DNA from: Legionella santicrucis | Lineage (GTDB): Bacteria > Pseudomonadota > Gammaproteobacteria > Legionellales > Legionellaceae | Direction of reading: 5' to 3' | Assembly (NCBI RefSeq): GCF_001468135.1 | Contig: NZ_LNYU01000085.1 | Location: 1-42,908, forward strand | Length of the DNA stretch: 42,908 nucleotides | Shown: positions 1-8,235 of the stretch, in pieces | Position numbering within the stretch: position 1 is the stretch's first letter | Layout: every line of letters begins with the position of its first letter | Program-made: the position numbers and the translations under genes | Notes under the pieces: generated by a model | Database searches by the model: none | What the model saw: only the letters and a program-made list of their open reading frames with translations | What the model was told of the DNA's origin: nothing

Positions 1-65
1 AGTACAAACTCATTGTTAGAGCAAACCAAATTGCTTGGCAGGAGCTCAAAAATATGACCGCTTAA
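1..65 (+). CDS. 3' end of a gene cut by the window edge
   Basis: From base 3 one + frame is open to a TAA at 63-65 and would encode the last 20 residues of a protein ending ...RANQIAWQELKNMTA. The composition is protein-like (charged and aromatic residues mixed), and the stop sits exactly where the convergent downstream gene also stops, overlapping it by 4 bases. The product cannot be named from so short a tail. A chance open stretch of 20 codons is possible. Confidence 0.4.
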   Translation, partial: YKLIVRANQIAWQELKNMTA

Positions 66-613
66 AACTGAGTGTGCGTAACATGAGTGAAGAACTCATG
101 TAAATCCTCAAGAATGTCTTTGGGAGCGCGTGCCCCGAAACCGCGGTCATCATAAAAATCAAAAATAATTTCTTCAGTTGGGTTTTCCAAAGCAACTTTA
201 TGCATTTGTGCATAAATAAGTGATGCTTTTGTATCATCAAATAACCAGTCACTATGATCACCATTATAGGTATGATCTAACTGATGTATTGCACGATCAT
301 AAGAGGTACCACTGGGTAGATCACCGTAAATATCAGCCAAGAGAAATGGATCAAGTGTGCAGCCTAGATGATCAGTTACTTTTTTGATCGCAGGAAAGCA
401 AGAACCTTTTCCAATACTATTTGCAAAATCTACACTTAAGGATTGTCTGTTGGAACCAATAAGGGCAATTGCTTTAGTAAAGTTTTGATTTTCCTCTTTA
501 ATGGTATCTAAAAAGATTTTATTTGAGGCAATTACATCTTTATTTTCAGAATAAGCATAATTGCGATGAAACAGACATCCATCAAAATCAAATGAGGTAA
601 CGCGAATTGCCAT
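62..613 (-). CDS. Small HAD-like protein, PmrA-controlled effector candidate
   Basis: This 183-residue protein opens with MAIRVTSFDFDGCLFHR. The DxD pair (Asp9, Asp11) after a hydrophobic strand is the nucleophile motif of HAD-fold phosphatases. A later 'WLFDDTK' (about 122-128) and 'FDFYDDRG' (about 150-157) could supply further acidic metal ligands. It has no signal peptide or membrane segment. The ATG at 613 is preceded by a GGA-containing ribosome site. Upstream on the same strand lie three tandem PmrA-type boxes and a TATAAT, the promoter style of many Dot/Icm effectors. I infer a soluble, possibly translocated HAD-like hydrolase. The HAD fold is read from motifs only and the substrate is unknown. 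Confidence 0.85.
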   Translation of the reverse strand: MAIRVTSFDFDGCLFHRNYAYSENKDVIASNKIFLDTIKEENQNFTKAIALIGSNRQSLSVDFANSIGKGSCFPAIKKVTDHLGCTLDPFLLADIYGDLPSGTSYDRAIHQLDHTYNGDHSDWLFDDTKASLIYAQMHKVALENPTEEIIFDFYDDRGFGARAPKDILEDLHEFFTHVTHTQF

Positions 614-644
614 AATAATTTTCCATTATAATTAAAAATTGATC

Positions 645-688
645 ATTATAAAGCCCAAATATTAAGTAAATATTAAGTAAACATTAAG
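645..688 (-). promoter_or_regulatory. Triple tandem PmrA-type box with -10
   Basis: Read on the minus strand, 688-680 is CTTAATGTT, 677-669 is CTTAATATT and 666-658 is CTTAATATT, separated by TA each time. This matches the reported Legionella PmrA consensus (cTTAATatT-N2-cTTAATatT) almost exactly, with one extra copy. A perfect TATAAT lies at 650-645, 18 bases after the second box, and another at 630-625. The gene starts at 613. PmrA is the response regulator that controls many Dot/Icm genes, so this argues that the downstream gene belongs to the effector regulon. Confidence 0.75.
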
Positions 689-1147
689 AAATTATCGTGT
701 TTTATAAGGATATTTTTTTACATGAAAAAATTCTGAAAAAAATAGAGAAAAAAATAAATAACCAACTGATTTTAAATATATTTTATAATTGAAACGCTTT
801 TTGTTCTTGAAATCTAGGGGATAGCAACTTAAAAAAACTCATATCGTTGCTAACGGATAACAAATTTATTGTTCTTCTTACTATTGGTTTTCTTGGTACA
901 TAAAAATCTAAAAACAATACAAAATCAAAAAGACCCAAATAACTTCTTTAAGCTTTATTTTGATTTTTTACAGTCTTCTTAATATCTTATGGAGCCTCAT
1001 GAGAATTCATTTTAAAAAATTGTCCCATACCTAGTACTGACGAATTTTTTAGGTAATGGTCGTTCCTATTTTTCGGATAAGCCTGATTTGTTTTAATAAA
1101 CAGATAAATAGAACTACACTGATTATAAAAGCATAGGGAATAATTTT
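689..1147. other. Gene-free AT-rich spacer
   Basis: I see no coding frame, tRNA or mobile element here. The stretch is strongly AT-rich with many stops in all frames. It contains a short inverted pair (AGCAAC near 825 and GTTGCT near 847). The last 60 bases should hold the ndh promoter: TATAAA near 1124 would serve as a -10, and AGGGA 8 bases before the ATG at 1148 as the ribosome site. Confidence 0.5.
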
Positions 1148-2443
1148 ATGGCAAAGTTAAATTCACCACATATTGTTGTTGTAGGTGGTGGCGCAGGAGG
1201 AATGGAATTGGCTGCTAACCTGGGTAAAAAGCTAGGGAAAGGCGGTAAAGCATCTATTACCTTAATTGATTTATCACCTACTCACATTTGGAAACCACTT
1301 TTGCATGAAGTGGCTGCAGGTAGTTTATATACAAACGAAAATGAAATTGAATACTTAGCGTATGCGGCCACCCATCATTTTCATTTCGTTTTAGGAGCAT
1401 TAGAAGGATTAGATCGCAACAAAAAAGAAATTTATTTAGCACCATTTTTCAGTCATGAAAAAGAAATTTTACCCAAAAGAACACTTACATACGATATTTT
1501 GATTATTGCTGTGGGTAGTATTGCCAACGAATTTGGTATCTCAGGTGTATATGAACACTGCTTGTTTTTAGACAATCTTCAACAAGCGGTCTATTTTCAT
1601 CGCGAATTATTAAATCATTTCATGCGTCTTTCCCAACAAACGCAACATGAGCCATTTAATCTTGTTGTCGTAGGCGGAGGGGCTACTGGAATTGAGTTAA
1701 TCGCTGAATTGAATAGTGCGCTCCAACATATTATTAACTATGGATTTGAGATTCAACTTAAGAACATTTCGTTTACTTTAGTAGAAGCAGCAAAACGCTT
1801 ATTAGTTGCGCTTCCAAAGCAACTGTCAGAAAAGGTTTTTACTAAGTTAACCGACATGGGCGTAACCGTTTATGTAAATGAACAAGTAAATGAAGTAACA
1901 GAACAAGGATTACATACCCAATCGGGAAAATTTATATCTGCTGATATTGTGGTTTGGACTGCAGGTATTAAAGCCCCAGATTTTTTGCGTCATTTGGATG
2001 GTTTAGAAGTCAATCACATCAACCAATTACTAGTAAAGCAAACATTACAAACCACTTTAGATGATGCTATTTTTGCATTGGGGGATTGTGCGAGCTGTCC
2101 CCAATCGCATTCCGATAAAACAGTACCTCCTCGGGCGCAAGCCGCTCACCAACAAGCACGTTTTTTATCGAAACACTTGGAGAACTATTTAATGGGAAAT
2201 ACTATGCCTTTTTATAGTTATCACGATCATGGTTCCTTGGTGACGTTAAGTCACCATGTAGTAGGTAACTTAATGGGTAATATGGCTAAGAGTTTTATGA
2301 TAGAAGGCAAATTAGCGCGTCTTTTTTATTTATCTTTATACAAACAACATCAAATTGCTTTATATGGTTGGTGGCGAGTTTTTTTGCTGACTTTATCTAA
2401 TTTATTAAGCCGTCGTATAAGGCCTCGATTGAAGTTGCATTAA
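1148..2443 (+). CDS. ndh: Type II NADH:quinone oxidoreductase
   Basis: This single-subunit, non-proton-pumping NADH dehydrogenase passes electrons from NADH through FAD to membrane quinone. The 431-residue length matches E. coli Ndh (434) and the two read as collinear. The FAD Rossmann motif GGGAGG is at residues 13-18, 'WKPLLHEVAAGS' at 49-59, the NADH-binding VVGGGATGIE at about 174-183, and 'ALGDCASCP' near 313 closes the FAD site. The C-terminal third carries the conserved 'KDHGSL'-like segment (here YHDHGSL) and the family ending RRIRPRLKLH, a basic amphipathic membrane anchor. It appears to be a single-gene unit, followed 67 bases later by the malonate decarboxylase operon. Confidence 0.97.
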   Translation: MAKLNSPHIVVVGGGAGGMELAANLGKKLGKGGKASITLIDLSPTHIWKPLLHEVAAGSLYTNENEIEYLAYAATHHFHFVLGALEGLDRNKKEIYLAPFFSHEKEILPKRTLTYDILIIAVGSIANEFGISGVYEHCLFLDNLQQAVYFHRELLNHFMRLSQQTQHEPFNLVVVGGGATGIELIAELNSALQHIINYGFEIQLKNISFTLVEAAKRLLVALPKQLSEKVFTKLTDMGVTVYVNEQVNEVTEQGLHTQSGKFISADIVVWTAGIKAPDFLRHLDGLEVNHINQLLVKQTLQTTLDDAIFALGDCASCPQSHSDKTVPPRAQAAHQQARFLSKHLENYLMGNTMPFYSYHDHGSLVTLSHHVVGNLMGNMAKSFMIEGKLARLFYLSLYKQHQIALYGWWRVFLLTLSNLLSRRIRPRLKLH

Positions 2444-2510
2444 TGAAAATTATTTCTGTTATTCATTAGAAAAACTGATATAAATAAAAGAAACAATTTA
2501 GGAAGCAATA

Positions 2511-4154
2511 ATGTGGGATCACAATAGAAAAGAATATTTAAATCGTCTATCTAAGATTAAAGAATATCTAAAAGGTGACAAGCTTATTGACGCAAATGAT
2601 TTAGTCACGGTGCTGTCAAAACTGATTTGTTCGGGTGATCGAATATGCATTGAAGGGGATAATCAGAAACAAGCCAGTTTTTTGGCCGCAGCATTGACTC
2701 AATTAGATCCCAAACAGGTGAATAATTTGCATATGATTCAATCTGCCATTGCATTACCTGAACACCTTGATATTTTTGAAAAAGGAATTGCAAAGCGAAT
2801 TGATTTTTCCTATTCCGGTCCACAATCAGTACGCCTGGCTGATATGGTTAAAAATAACAAAATTGAGATAGGTAATATTCATACTTATAATGAACTTTTT
2901 GGTCGATTAGTTGCTGATTTAACACCCAATGTTTGTTTGCTCATGGCAGAGCAAGCGGACCGACAAGGTAATTTATATACCGGAGCGAATACCGAAGAAA
3001 CCCCGGCAATTATTGAGGCAACGAATTTTAGAAATGGTTTTGTTGTGGTGCAAGTCAATGAACTGGTTGATCGTTTACCAAGAGTTGATATTCCTGGTGA
3101 TTGGGTTGATGTAATTGTTAAAGGTCCAGAGCCTTCTTATATAGAGCCTCTTTTTACCCGAGATCCGGCGCAAATTGATGAGATTAAAATATTAATGGCC
3201 ATGATGGTCATTAAAGGAATATATGCACCTTATCACGTAAATATCCTAAATCATGGTGTTGGTTTTAATACATGCGCCATTGAACTACTGTTACCTACCT
3301 ATGCAGAATCATTAGGATTAAAAGGAAAAATAGCTCAGCACTGGATTGTGAATCCCTTACCTACATTAATTCCTGCTATAGAGGCTGGATTTGTAAAATC
3401 CATTTACCCCTTTGGGGGTGAAGTGGGTATGAATCGTTATGCTGCTGCTCGTCCCGATGTATTTTTTACCGGTAAAGAAGGTTGTTTGCGTTCTAATCGC
3501 ATGTTAGGTCAACTTGCAGGTCATTATGCTTGTGATGTATTCATTGGTGCTACCTTACAGATGGATCTTGAGGGAAATAGCTCAACCGCTGTTGAAGGTC
3601 GAATTGCAGGTTTTGGTGGTGCTCCGAATATGGGTTGTGATGCTCCTGGACGACGCCATTCTTCTTATGCTTGGCTTAAAGCCGGCCAGGAACGCAGCGA
3701 AGCGTCAGGAACGAAAATGCCTCGAGGCAGAAAACTAGTGATTCAAATGGTTGAAACATTTCAAAGTTCGGCGCGGCCCACTTTTGTAGAAAAACTGGAT
3801 GCTTGGGAATTACAAAAATCAATGAATGCTGATTTACCTGCGGTGATGATTTATGGCGATGATGTAAGTCATATTGTGACTGAAGAAGGTATTGCAAACC
3901 TTTTAATGTGTCGAACTATGGCAGAGCGTGAACAGGCAATTCGTGGGATTGCAGGCTATACAGAAGTTGGCATGAAAAGAAATAAGACAAAAGTTGATGA
4001 ACTGCGCCAGCGAGGCATAATAAAACGTCCTGAAGATTTAGGCATTAAGGTTTCTGATGCAACGAGAGATCTTTTAGCTGCCAAGTCCATTCGAGATCTG
4101 GTTGATTGTTCTCATGGTTTATATGAGCCACCTGCAAAATTTAGAAATTGGTAG
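2511..4154 (+). CDS. mdcA: Malonate decarboxylase alpha subunit (acetyl-ACP:malonate ACP transferase)
   Basis: First gene of a biotin-independent malonate decarboxylase operon. MdcA exchanges the acetyl group on the dedicated acyl carrier protein for malonate, releasing acetate. The 547 residues fit the usual MdcA size (about 550), and the protein has the CoA-transferase-like architecture of the family, with glycine-rich turns such as 'FGGEVGMNRYAAARPD' and 'IAGFGGAPNMGCDAPGRRH' in the second half. The ATG at 2511 follows AGGAAG. Its stop lies just before the ATG of the fused mdcC-mdcD gene (a 4154/4166 junction), which suggests co-transcription. It is the best recognised subunit of the set. 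Confidence 0.95.
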   Translation: MWDHNRKEYLNRLSKIKEYLKGDKLIDANDLVTVLSKLICSGDRICIEGDNQKQASFLAAALTQLDPKQVNNLHMIQSAIALPEHLDIFEKGIAKRIDFSYSGPQSVRLADMVKNNKIEIGNIHTYNELFGRLVADLTPNVCLLMAEQADRQGNLYTGANTEETPAIIEATNFRNGFVVVQVNELVDRLPRVDIPGDWVDVIVKGPEPSYIEPLFTRDPAQIDEIKILMAMMVIKGIYAPYHVNILNHGVGFNTCAIELLLPTYAESLGLKGKIAQHWIVNPLPTLIPAIEAGFVKSIYPFGGEVGMNRYAAARPDVFFTGKEGCLRSNRMLGQLAGHYACDVFIGATLQMDLEGNSSTAVEGRIAGFGGAPNMGCDAPGRRHSSYAWLKAGQERSEASGTKMPRGRKLVIQMVETFQSSARPTFVEKLDAWELQKSMNADLPAVMIYGDDVSHIVTEEGIANLLMCRTMAEREQAIRGIAGYTEVGMKRNKTKVDELRQRGIIKRPEDLGIKVSDATRDLLAAKSIRDLVDCSHGLYEPPAKFRNW

Positions 4155-4165
4155 AGGTAATAACT

Positions 4166-5356
4166 ATGGAAAATATGGAGTTTCGTTTTACTCTTTCAGG
4201 CAATAGGTTACGGGGCAAAAGAACCGTTTGTGGCGTTGTGGGCTCAGGTAATCTGGAAGTGATTATCGAAGAAAATAATACCTCCGAAACCGTATTTATG
4301 ATTCAAACAGCTGTGGATCATTATAAACCTGTTTGGAAAATGGTGATCGCAGATTTTATGAGACAACATGAACCAATAGGCTTGCAATTTACGCTCAATG
4401 ATAATGGGGCCATGCCTGCCGTAGTGTTATTACGTTTAACCCAGGCTCTAGAGGAATTCCAAGGTTATTACAAAACAGGTAATAACTACCAAGAACTAAG
4501 TGCGCGTGAACGAATTCATGCTCTTTTTGATGCGAGTTCATTTGTTGAGTGGCTTGCTGAAGAGAAACATTATAGTCCTTATTTAGCTGCGTTAAACTTA
4601 CCCGGGGAGGCTGATGATGGAATTGTCATTGGTTCTGCTTTTTTAGGAACCAATAAAGTGCTTATTGCTTCTCAGCAAAAAGATTTTATGGGTGGGGCAG
4701 TTGGTGAAATCCATGGCGCAAAACTTACTGGTTTATTCAAAGCGGCAATAAAAATCAAAGTTAAGGCTGTGATTTTGCTCATAGATAGTGGTGGGGTACG
4801 TTTACATGAAGCAAATGCTGGGGAAATAGCCATTTCGGAAACGATTCGTGCTATTTTTGATGCAAGAAATAACGGAATAATGACTGTGGGAGTCGTTTGC
4901 GGTAAAAACGGTGCTTTTGGTGGCATGGGCATTATTTCATCTTGCTTGGATTATCTGATTATCAATGAAGTGGGACGAATTGGTGTTTCCGGTCCGGAGG
5001 TGATTCAAGCAGTGGCAGGCAAAGACGCTTTTAATGCATTGGATAGGGCTTTAGTATGGCGCGTATATGGAGGAAAAACACGTTATTTGCAAGATGTTGC
5101 ACAAAGCTACGTAGGTTCGGACATCGTAGTAATTCGTGATAAGCTGATTACTGTCCTTGATAAAAAGATTCCCTTAAATATTAATTCTATCAAACAAAAA
5201 CATAATCTTTTGAAAAAAAGATTCCAGGATACAGTAGGTTATCAGGAAGAGGGTACTTATTTAAGCAAAGTTGCTCCAAAGTATGCCGCGACTCTTTTTA
5301 ATATGAAGGATGACGAGTTTTTAAAGGCAGCAAAAGAGATAAAAATCAACTTATGA
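4166..5356 (+). CDS. mdcD: Fused malonate decarboxylase ACP and beta subunit (MdcC-MdcD)
   Basis: One continuous frame of 396 residues joins two proteins that are normally separate. Residues 1 to about 105 match MdcC, the small acyl carrier protein. 'VVGSGNLEV' carries Ser27, the position where the family holds the 2'-(5''-phosphoribosyl)-3'-dephospho-CoA arm. From about residue 110 ('ELSARERIHALFD') to the end it matches MdcD, the carboxyltransferase-like beta subunit that with MdcE decarboxylates malonyl-ACP, including 'DFMGGAVGEIHGAK', 'SGGVRLHEAN' and 'GAFGGMG'. The open frame also allows a TTG start at 4148, but GAGG at 4154-4157 lies 8 bases before the ATG at 4166, so I place the start there. 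No stop or internal start at the junction was seen. Confidence 0.92.
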   Translation: MENMEFRFTLSGNRLRGKRTVCGVVGSGNLEVIIEENNTSETVFMIQTAVDHYKPVWKMVIADFMRQHEPIGLQFTLNDNGAMPAVVLLRLTQALEEFQGYYKTGNNYQELSARERIHALFDASSFVEWLAEEKHYSPYLAALNLPGEADDGIVIGSAFLGTNKVLIASQQKDFMGGAVGEIHGAKLTGLFKAAIKIKVKAVILLIDSGGVRLHEANAGEIAISETIRAIFDARNNGIMTVGVVCGKNGAFGGMGIISSCLDYLIINEVGRIGVSGPEVIQAVAGKDAFNALDRALVWRVYGGKTRYLQDVAQSYVGSDIVVIRDKLITVLDKKIPLNINSIKQKHNLLKKRFQDTVGYQEEGTYLSKVAPKYAATLFNMKDDEFLKAAKEIKINL

Positions 5357-5414
5357 TACATGGAGTGGATTTTGTCATAGCTTGGCTTTATGAATTGTGA
5401 GGAAGGAAAGAGAA

Positions 5415-6122
5415 ATGGTTGCATTAAAAGATATTCTAAAATTAATTTTTTCTCAGGAAATCGAGTTTAGTGAGAATCAAGCGGTGATTTATGGCCAAGC
5501 TAGGTTAAACGGCCAGTTGATTCATATTCTCGGAGTTAAAGAGTCAACTTTTCTAGGTGCCGAACAAGCACTGATTATGGCAGAACATATAATTGAACTT
5601 CTTGAAAGCCAATCTAAAGATCCAGTATTACTTTTAGTGGATGTTGCCGGGCAAGAATTAACAATGCGTGATGAATGGTTGGGTATGCAACAATATTTTG
5701 GTCATTTGCTTGAGTGTCTTGAATGTTTACGTCAACAGGGAAATCCATTGATATCGCTTGTTTATAATCAAGCGTTGGGCGGTGCTTTTATTGCCTATGG
5801 ATTGATGGCAGATACAATCTTAGCATTACCGGATGCAGCTCTAGCAGTGATGTGGTTGGAAGGTATTTCTAAAGTGACAAAAATAGAATTAGAGCAGCTT
5901 AAAGAGCTTAGCAAAACATTTCCTGTGTTTGCTCCAGGAGTGCAAAATTTTTACCAACTTGGAGGATTGCATGAGATTGTAGCTCCATCTGAACTTGCTG
6001 AAAAGATTGGTTTGGCAATTCAAAAGAAAAGAATTGAAGATGATAGGGCGCTTTTAGGAAGTGAACGTGGCGGACGAAAGTTAGCTTTTTCAATTATTAA
6101 GCAAGTCGCTAATCATTCATGA
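5415..6122 (+). CDS. mdcE: Malonate decarboxylase gamma subunit
   Basis: MdcE is the partner of MdcD in decarboxylating malonyl-ACP to acetyl-ACP. It belongs to the crotonase/carboxyltransferase fold: 'LLVDVAGQ' and 'NQALGGAFIAYGLMADTILALPDA' are the strand-turn motifs that build its half of the active site. 'FAPGVQNFYQLGGLHEI' near the C-terminus is typical of the family. The frame is open from a GTG at 5397, but GGAAGG a few bases before the ATG at 5415 makes that ATG the likelier start (235 residues). Its TGA overlaps the ATG of mdcG, a tight coupling within the operon. Confidence 0.94.
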   Translation: MVALKDILKLIFSQEIEFSENQAVIYGQARLNGQLIHILGVKESTFLGAEQALIMAEHIIELLESQSKDPVLLLVDVAGQELTMRDEWLGMQQYFGHLLECLECLRQQGNPLISLVYNQALGGAFIAYGLMADTILALPDAALAVMWLEGISKVTKIELEQLKELSKTFPVFAPGVQNFYQLGGLHEIVAPSELAEKIGLAIQKKRIEDDRALLGSERGGRKLAFSIIKQVANHS

Positions 6123-6769
6123 TGCTACAAAGACATCATTTAATCTATCTTGATCCTTGTGCTGATTTTTTTCTTGTTTCCTGTCATGAAGAGAAAGAAT
6201 TAATTAAAGAGCAGGTTTCTGTCTGGCTTGCAAAAGGGTTGCCATGTATTTATGCAAAACAAGTACCTGATGACGAACTCATCAGTTTAGGTTTACCTCT
6301 TTGGTATACCAATAAAAAACATCGTGTTGGTCTTCGTGTTGTTCCCTTAGCAATACAAAAGCAAAGTCCTCCGCCACAACTCATAGAAATGCAGGACTTT
6401 TTCCTGCGTTATTATGGAATTGATGATTTAGATAGAGTTATCGGATTACATGGAATATCTGATGTTGCAGTATATGGATCTTTTTTATCCCAATATTTAT
6501 CGGGGTATGATTTCGTTACGAAGGATTCTGATCTTGATTTGCTTATCAATTATCACGAATATTCATTAAATCACTTGCAGAATCTTGTTGATGCATTAAC
6601 TCAAAAATTTAAACGAATTATAGATGGAGAAATACGTTTTTCGGGATTAGGAGATATTCCGATTAAAGAATTACTCAATACATCCACAAAAAAAGTATTG
6701 TGCAAGGGTAAAGACAAAGTAATTTTATTATCAAGAACAGAACTTTATGAACACTATTCCTTGTTGTGA
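6119..6769 (+). CDS. mdcG: Phosphoribosyl-dephospho-CoA transferase (Mdc holo-ACP synthase)
   Basis: MdcG transfers the triphosphoribosyl-dephospho-CoA made by MdcB onto the serine of the MdcC carrier domain. The family's nucleotidyltransferase signature is visible: 'VYGSFLSQYLSG' followed by 'TKDSDLDLL', that is GS plus DxD metal ligands, around residues 123-148. 'LGLPLW' and 'KKHRVGLRV' in the first 80 residues are also family-like. Length is 216 residues, normal for MdcG. The start overlaps the mdcE stop (ATGA); a second ATG follows at 6122, so the exact start is uncertain by one codon. The 3' end overlaps mdcB by 23 bases. Confidence 0.92.
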   Translation: MMLQRHHLIYLDPCADFFLVSCHEEKELIKEQVSVWLAKGLPCIYAKQVPDDELISLGLPLWYTNKKHRVGLRVVPLAIQKQSPPPQLIEMQDFFLRYYGIDDLDRVIGLHGISDVAVYGSFLSQYLSGYDFVTKDSDLDLLINYHEYSLNHLQNLVDALTQKFKRIIDGEIRFSGLGDIPIKELLNTSTKKVLCKGKDKVILLSRTELYEHYSLL

Positions 6770-7583
6770 GCGAGCTCTGGCTAAAATGGCGATTAGATCG
6801 CTTTATTTTGAAGTTAAGGCTTATCCAAAACCCGGGTTAGTAAGCTTTATTGATTCTGGAGCTCACCATGATATGAACGGCGAAACTTTTTATCGTAGTT
6901 TGTTTGCATTGCGCCACTATTTTTATCAAATTTCACAACATGGGTTAAAAAATGATTCTTTTGATGAATTAAAGCAAATAGCCATTCAAGCTGAGCGGAG
7001 AATGCTTGAAAGAACCTTTGGCGTCAATACTCATCGTGGTGCTATTTTTGCTTTAGGTCTTATCTGTGTTTCTGTGATTCGATTAGCCCACAGAAAAAAA
7101 TTTTTTACGCCTGCTGATGTGCATTTGCAGTTATTGAAGGATTGGCCAATACATTTAAAAAATCATACTGGAAATCGTGGCAGTCATGGAGCAGAAGTAC
7201 GCCGAAAATATAAGGTGGTTGATGCGATGCAAATGGCTATCCAAGGATATGATTTGCTTTTTCAATTACTTCCTGAATTTATCGCGCTTTTTATTGAAAC
7301 AAACTCATTAGATACAGTTTGTTTATTTGCCTATGGAGAGCTTTTAGTGTGTATGGACGATACCAACATTCTCTACAAAAAAGGGAAAACCGGACTCGAT
7401 TATGCGCAAGGCAAAGTAAAAGAATTATTGGCTATCCCATGTTTGCAAACTCGCAGACAAAAGGCGTTGGAAATACATCAACTTTTTTCAGAAATAGGAG
7501 TTAGTCCTGGGGGAGTGGCTGATTTAATTAGTGTTTTATTATTTCTTGGACAATTATTTTGTGAGTCTTTGAGAGATTATTAG
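6747..7583 (+). CDS. mdcB: Triphosphoribosyl-dephospho-CoA synthase
   Basis: This CitG/MdcB-family enzyme joins ATP and dephospho-CoA to make the prosthetic-group precursor for the MdcC carrier domain. Family motifs are clear: 'EVKAYPKPGLVS', 'DSGAHHDMN', 'ERTFGVNTHRGAIF', 'GSHGAEVRRKY' and, near the end, 'SPGGVADL'. The 278-residue length is normal. It is the last gene of the mdc run. The expected mdcH (malonyl-CoA:ACP transacylase), the MdcLM/MdcF-type malonate carriers and an mdcR regulator are not found on either side. Confidence 0.94.
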   Translation: MNTIPCCERALAKMAIRSLYFEVKAYPKPGLVSFIDSGAHHDMNGETFYRSLFALRHYFYQISQHGLKNDSFDELKQIAIQAERRMLERTFGVNTHRGAIFALGLICVSVIRLAHRKKFFTPADVHLQLLKDWPIHLKNHTGNRGSHGAEVRRKYKVVDAMQMAIQGYDLLFQLLPEFIALFIETNSLDTVCLFAYGELLVCMDDTNILYKKGKTGLDYAQGKVKELLAIPCLQTRRQKALEIHQLFSEIGVSPGGVADLISVLLFLGQLFCESLRDY

Positions 7584-7737
7584 ATGTAGTTGTTATCGTT
7601 TACCAGAAAGTCGGATATCACTGACGCAATTATTTATTGTTTTTGGATAAGGCAAGTTCCTAAAATTTAAAAAATACAATCTATACTATAAGTTAAGTAG
7701 TTAGATTACATTATTTATCTTAATAGGGAGAGGGTAT

Positions 7738-8196
7738 ATGGATACGATTAATAATTTGTCGCAAATAGATAAAATACCCATACTTTCTCGGGCCCCTATC
7801 TTCACAGGTGTTGGATTTATTGAGCAAAAAATGCTTGCTGATAAATGTACTGTTGTTGCCTATAAACCTGAAGAGACTGTTATAGAGCAAGGAGAAATAG
7901 GGGATAGGCTTTATATTATTATTAAAGGTACTGTACAGGTTTCTGTGAAAACAAACTCCATGGGATGGAAGCGTATCAATACTTTGGGCCCCGGAGACGT
8001 ATTCGGGGAAATTGCTATCTTACGTAATATACGCAGAACGGCGCGGATCATTACAATTACTGCTTGCCAATTTCTTACGATTAATGCCAAAGATTTTTTA
8101 AATGTTTATCAATATTTTCCTGCAAGAGCACGTGACAATATTCAGTTAGTTGTTGCCAAGCGTCTACAAGAAAGTGGTGTGTATGTTCGTATGTAG
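7738..8196 (+). CDS. Cyclic nucleotide-binding domain protein without DNA-binding domain
   Basis: The 152 residues form one CRP-type cNMP-binding beta-roll and little else. The phosphate-binding cassette is 'GDVFGEIAILRNIRRTARI' (about residues 84-103), with the Gly-Glu and Arg-Arg-Thr-Ala contacts to a cyclic nucleotide phosphate and ribose. No helix-turn-helix follows, so it is unlikely to be a transcription factor by itself. Legionella carry several stand-alone cNMP-binding proteins, some of them effectors. The ATG follows GGGAGAGGGT. The gene has its own 154-base upstream gap and stops 39 bases before the dipZ-like gene, so the two may be co-transcribed. The ligand and partner are unknown. 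Confidence 0.88.
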   Translation: MDTINNLSQIDKIPILSRAPIFTGVGFIEQKMLADKCTVVAYKPEETVIEQGEIGDRLYIIIKGTVQVSVKTNSMGWKRINTLGPGDVFGEIAILRNIRRTARIITITACQFLTINAKDFLNVYQYFPARARDNIQLVVAKRLQESGVYVRM

Positions 8197-8235
8197 AAAA
8201 AAGTGTAGAGGAATTGCATTTGCTTGGAATAAAAA

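Noticed and set aside
4672..4932. 86-codon open frame on the minus strand
   Set aside because: It lies wholly inside the fused mdcC-mdcD gene, has no ribosome site and its translation has no family-like pattern; it is an antisense shadow.
7584..7737. Riboswitch or small RNA in the gap after mdcB
   Set aside because: No stable nested stem or known motif could be traced by eye; it reads as an ordinary promoter region for the cNMP-binding gene.
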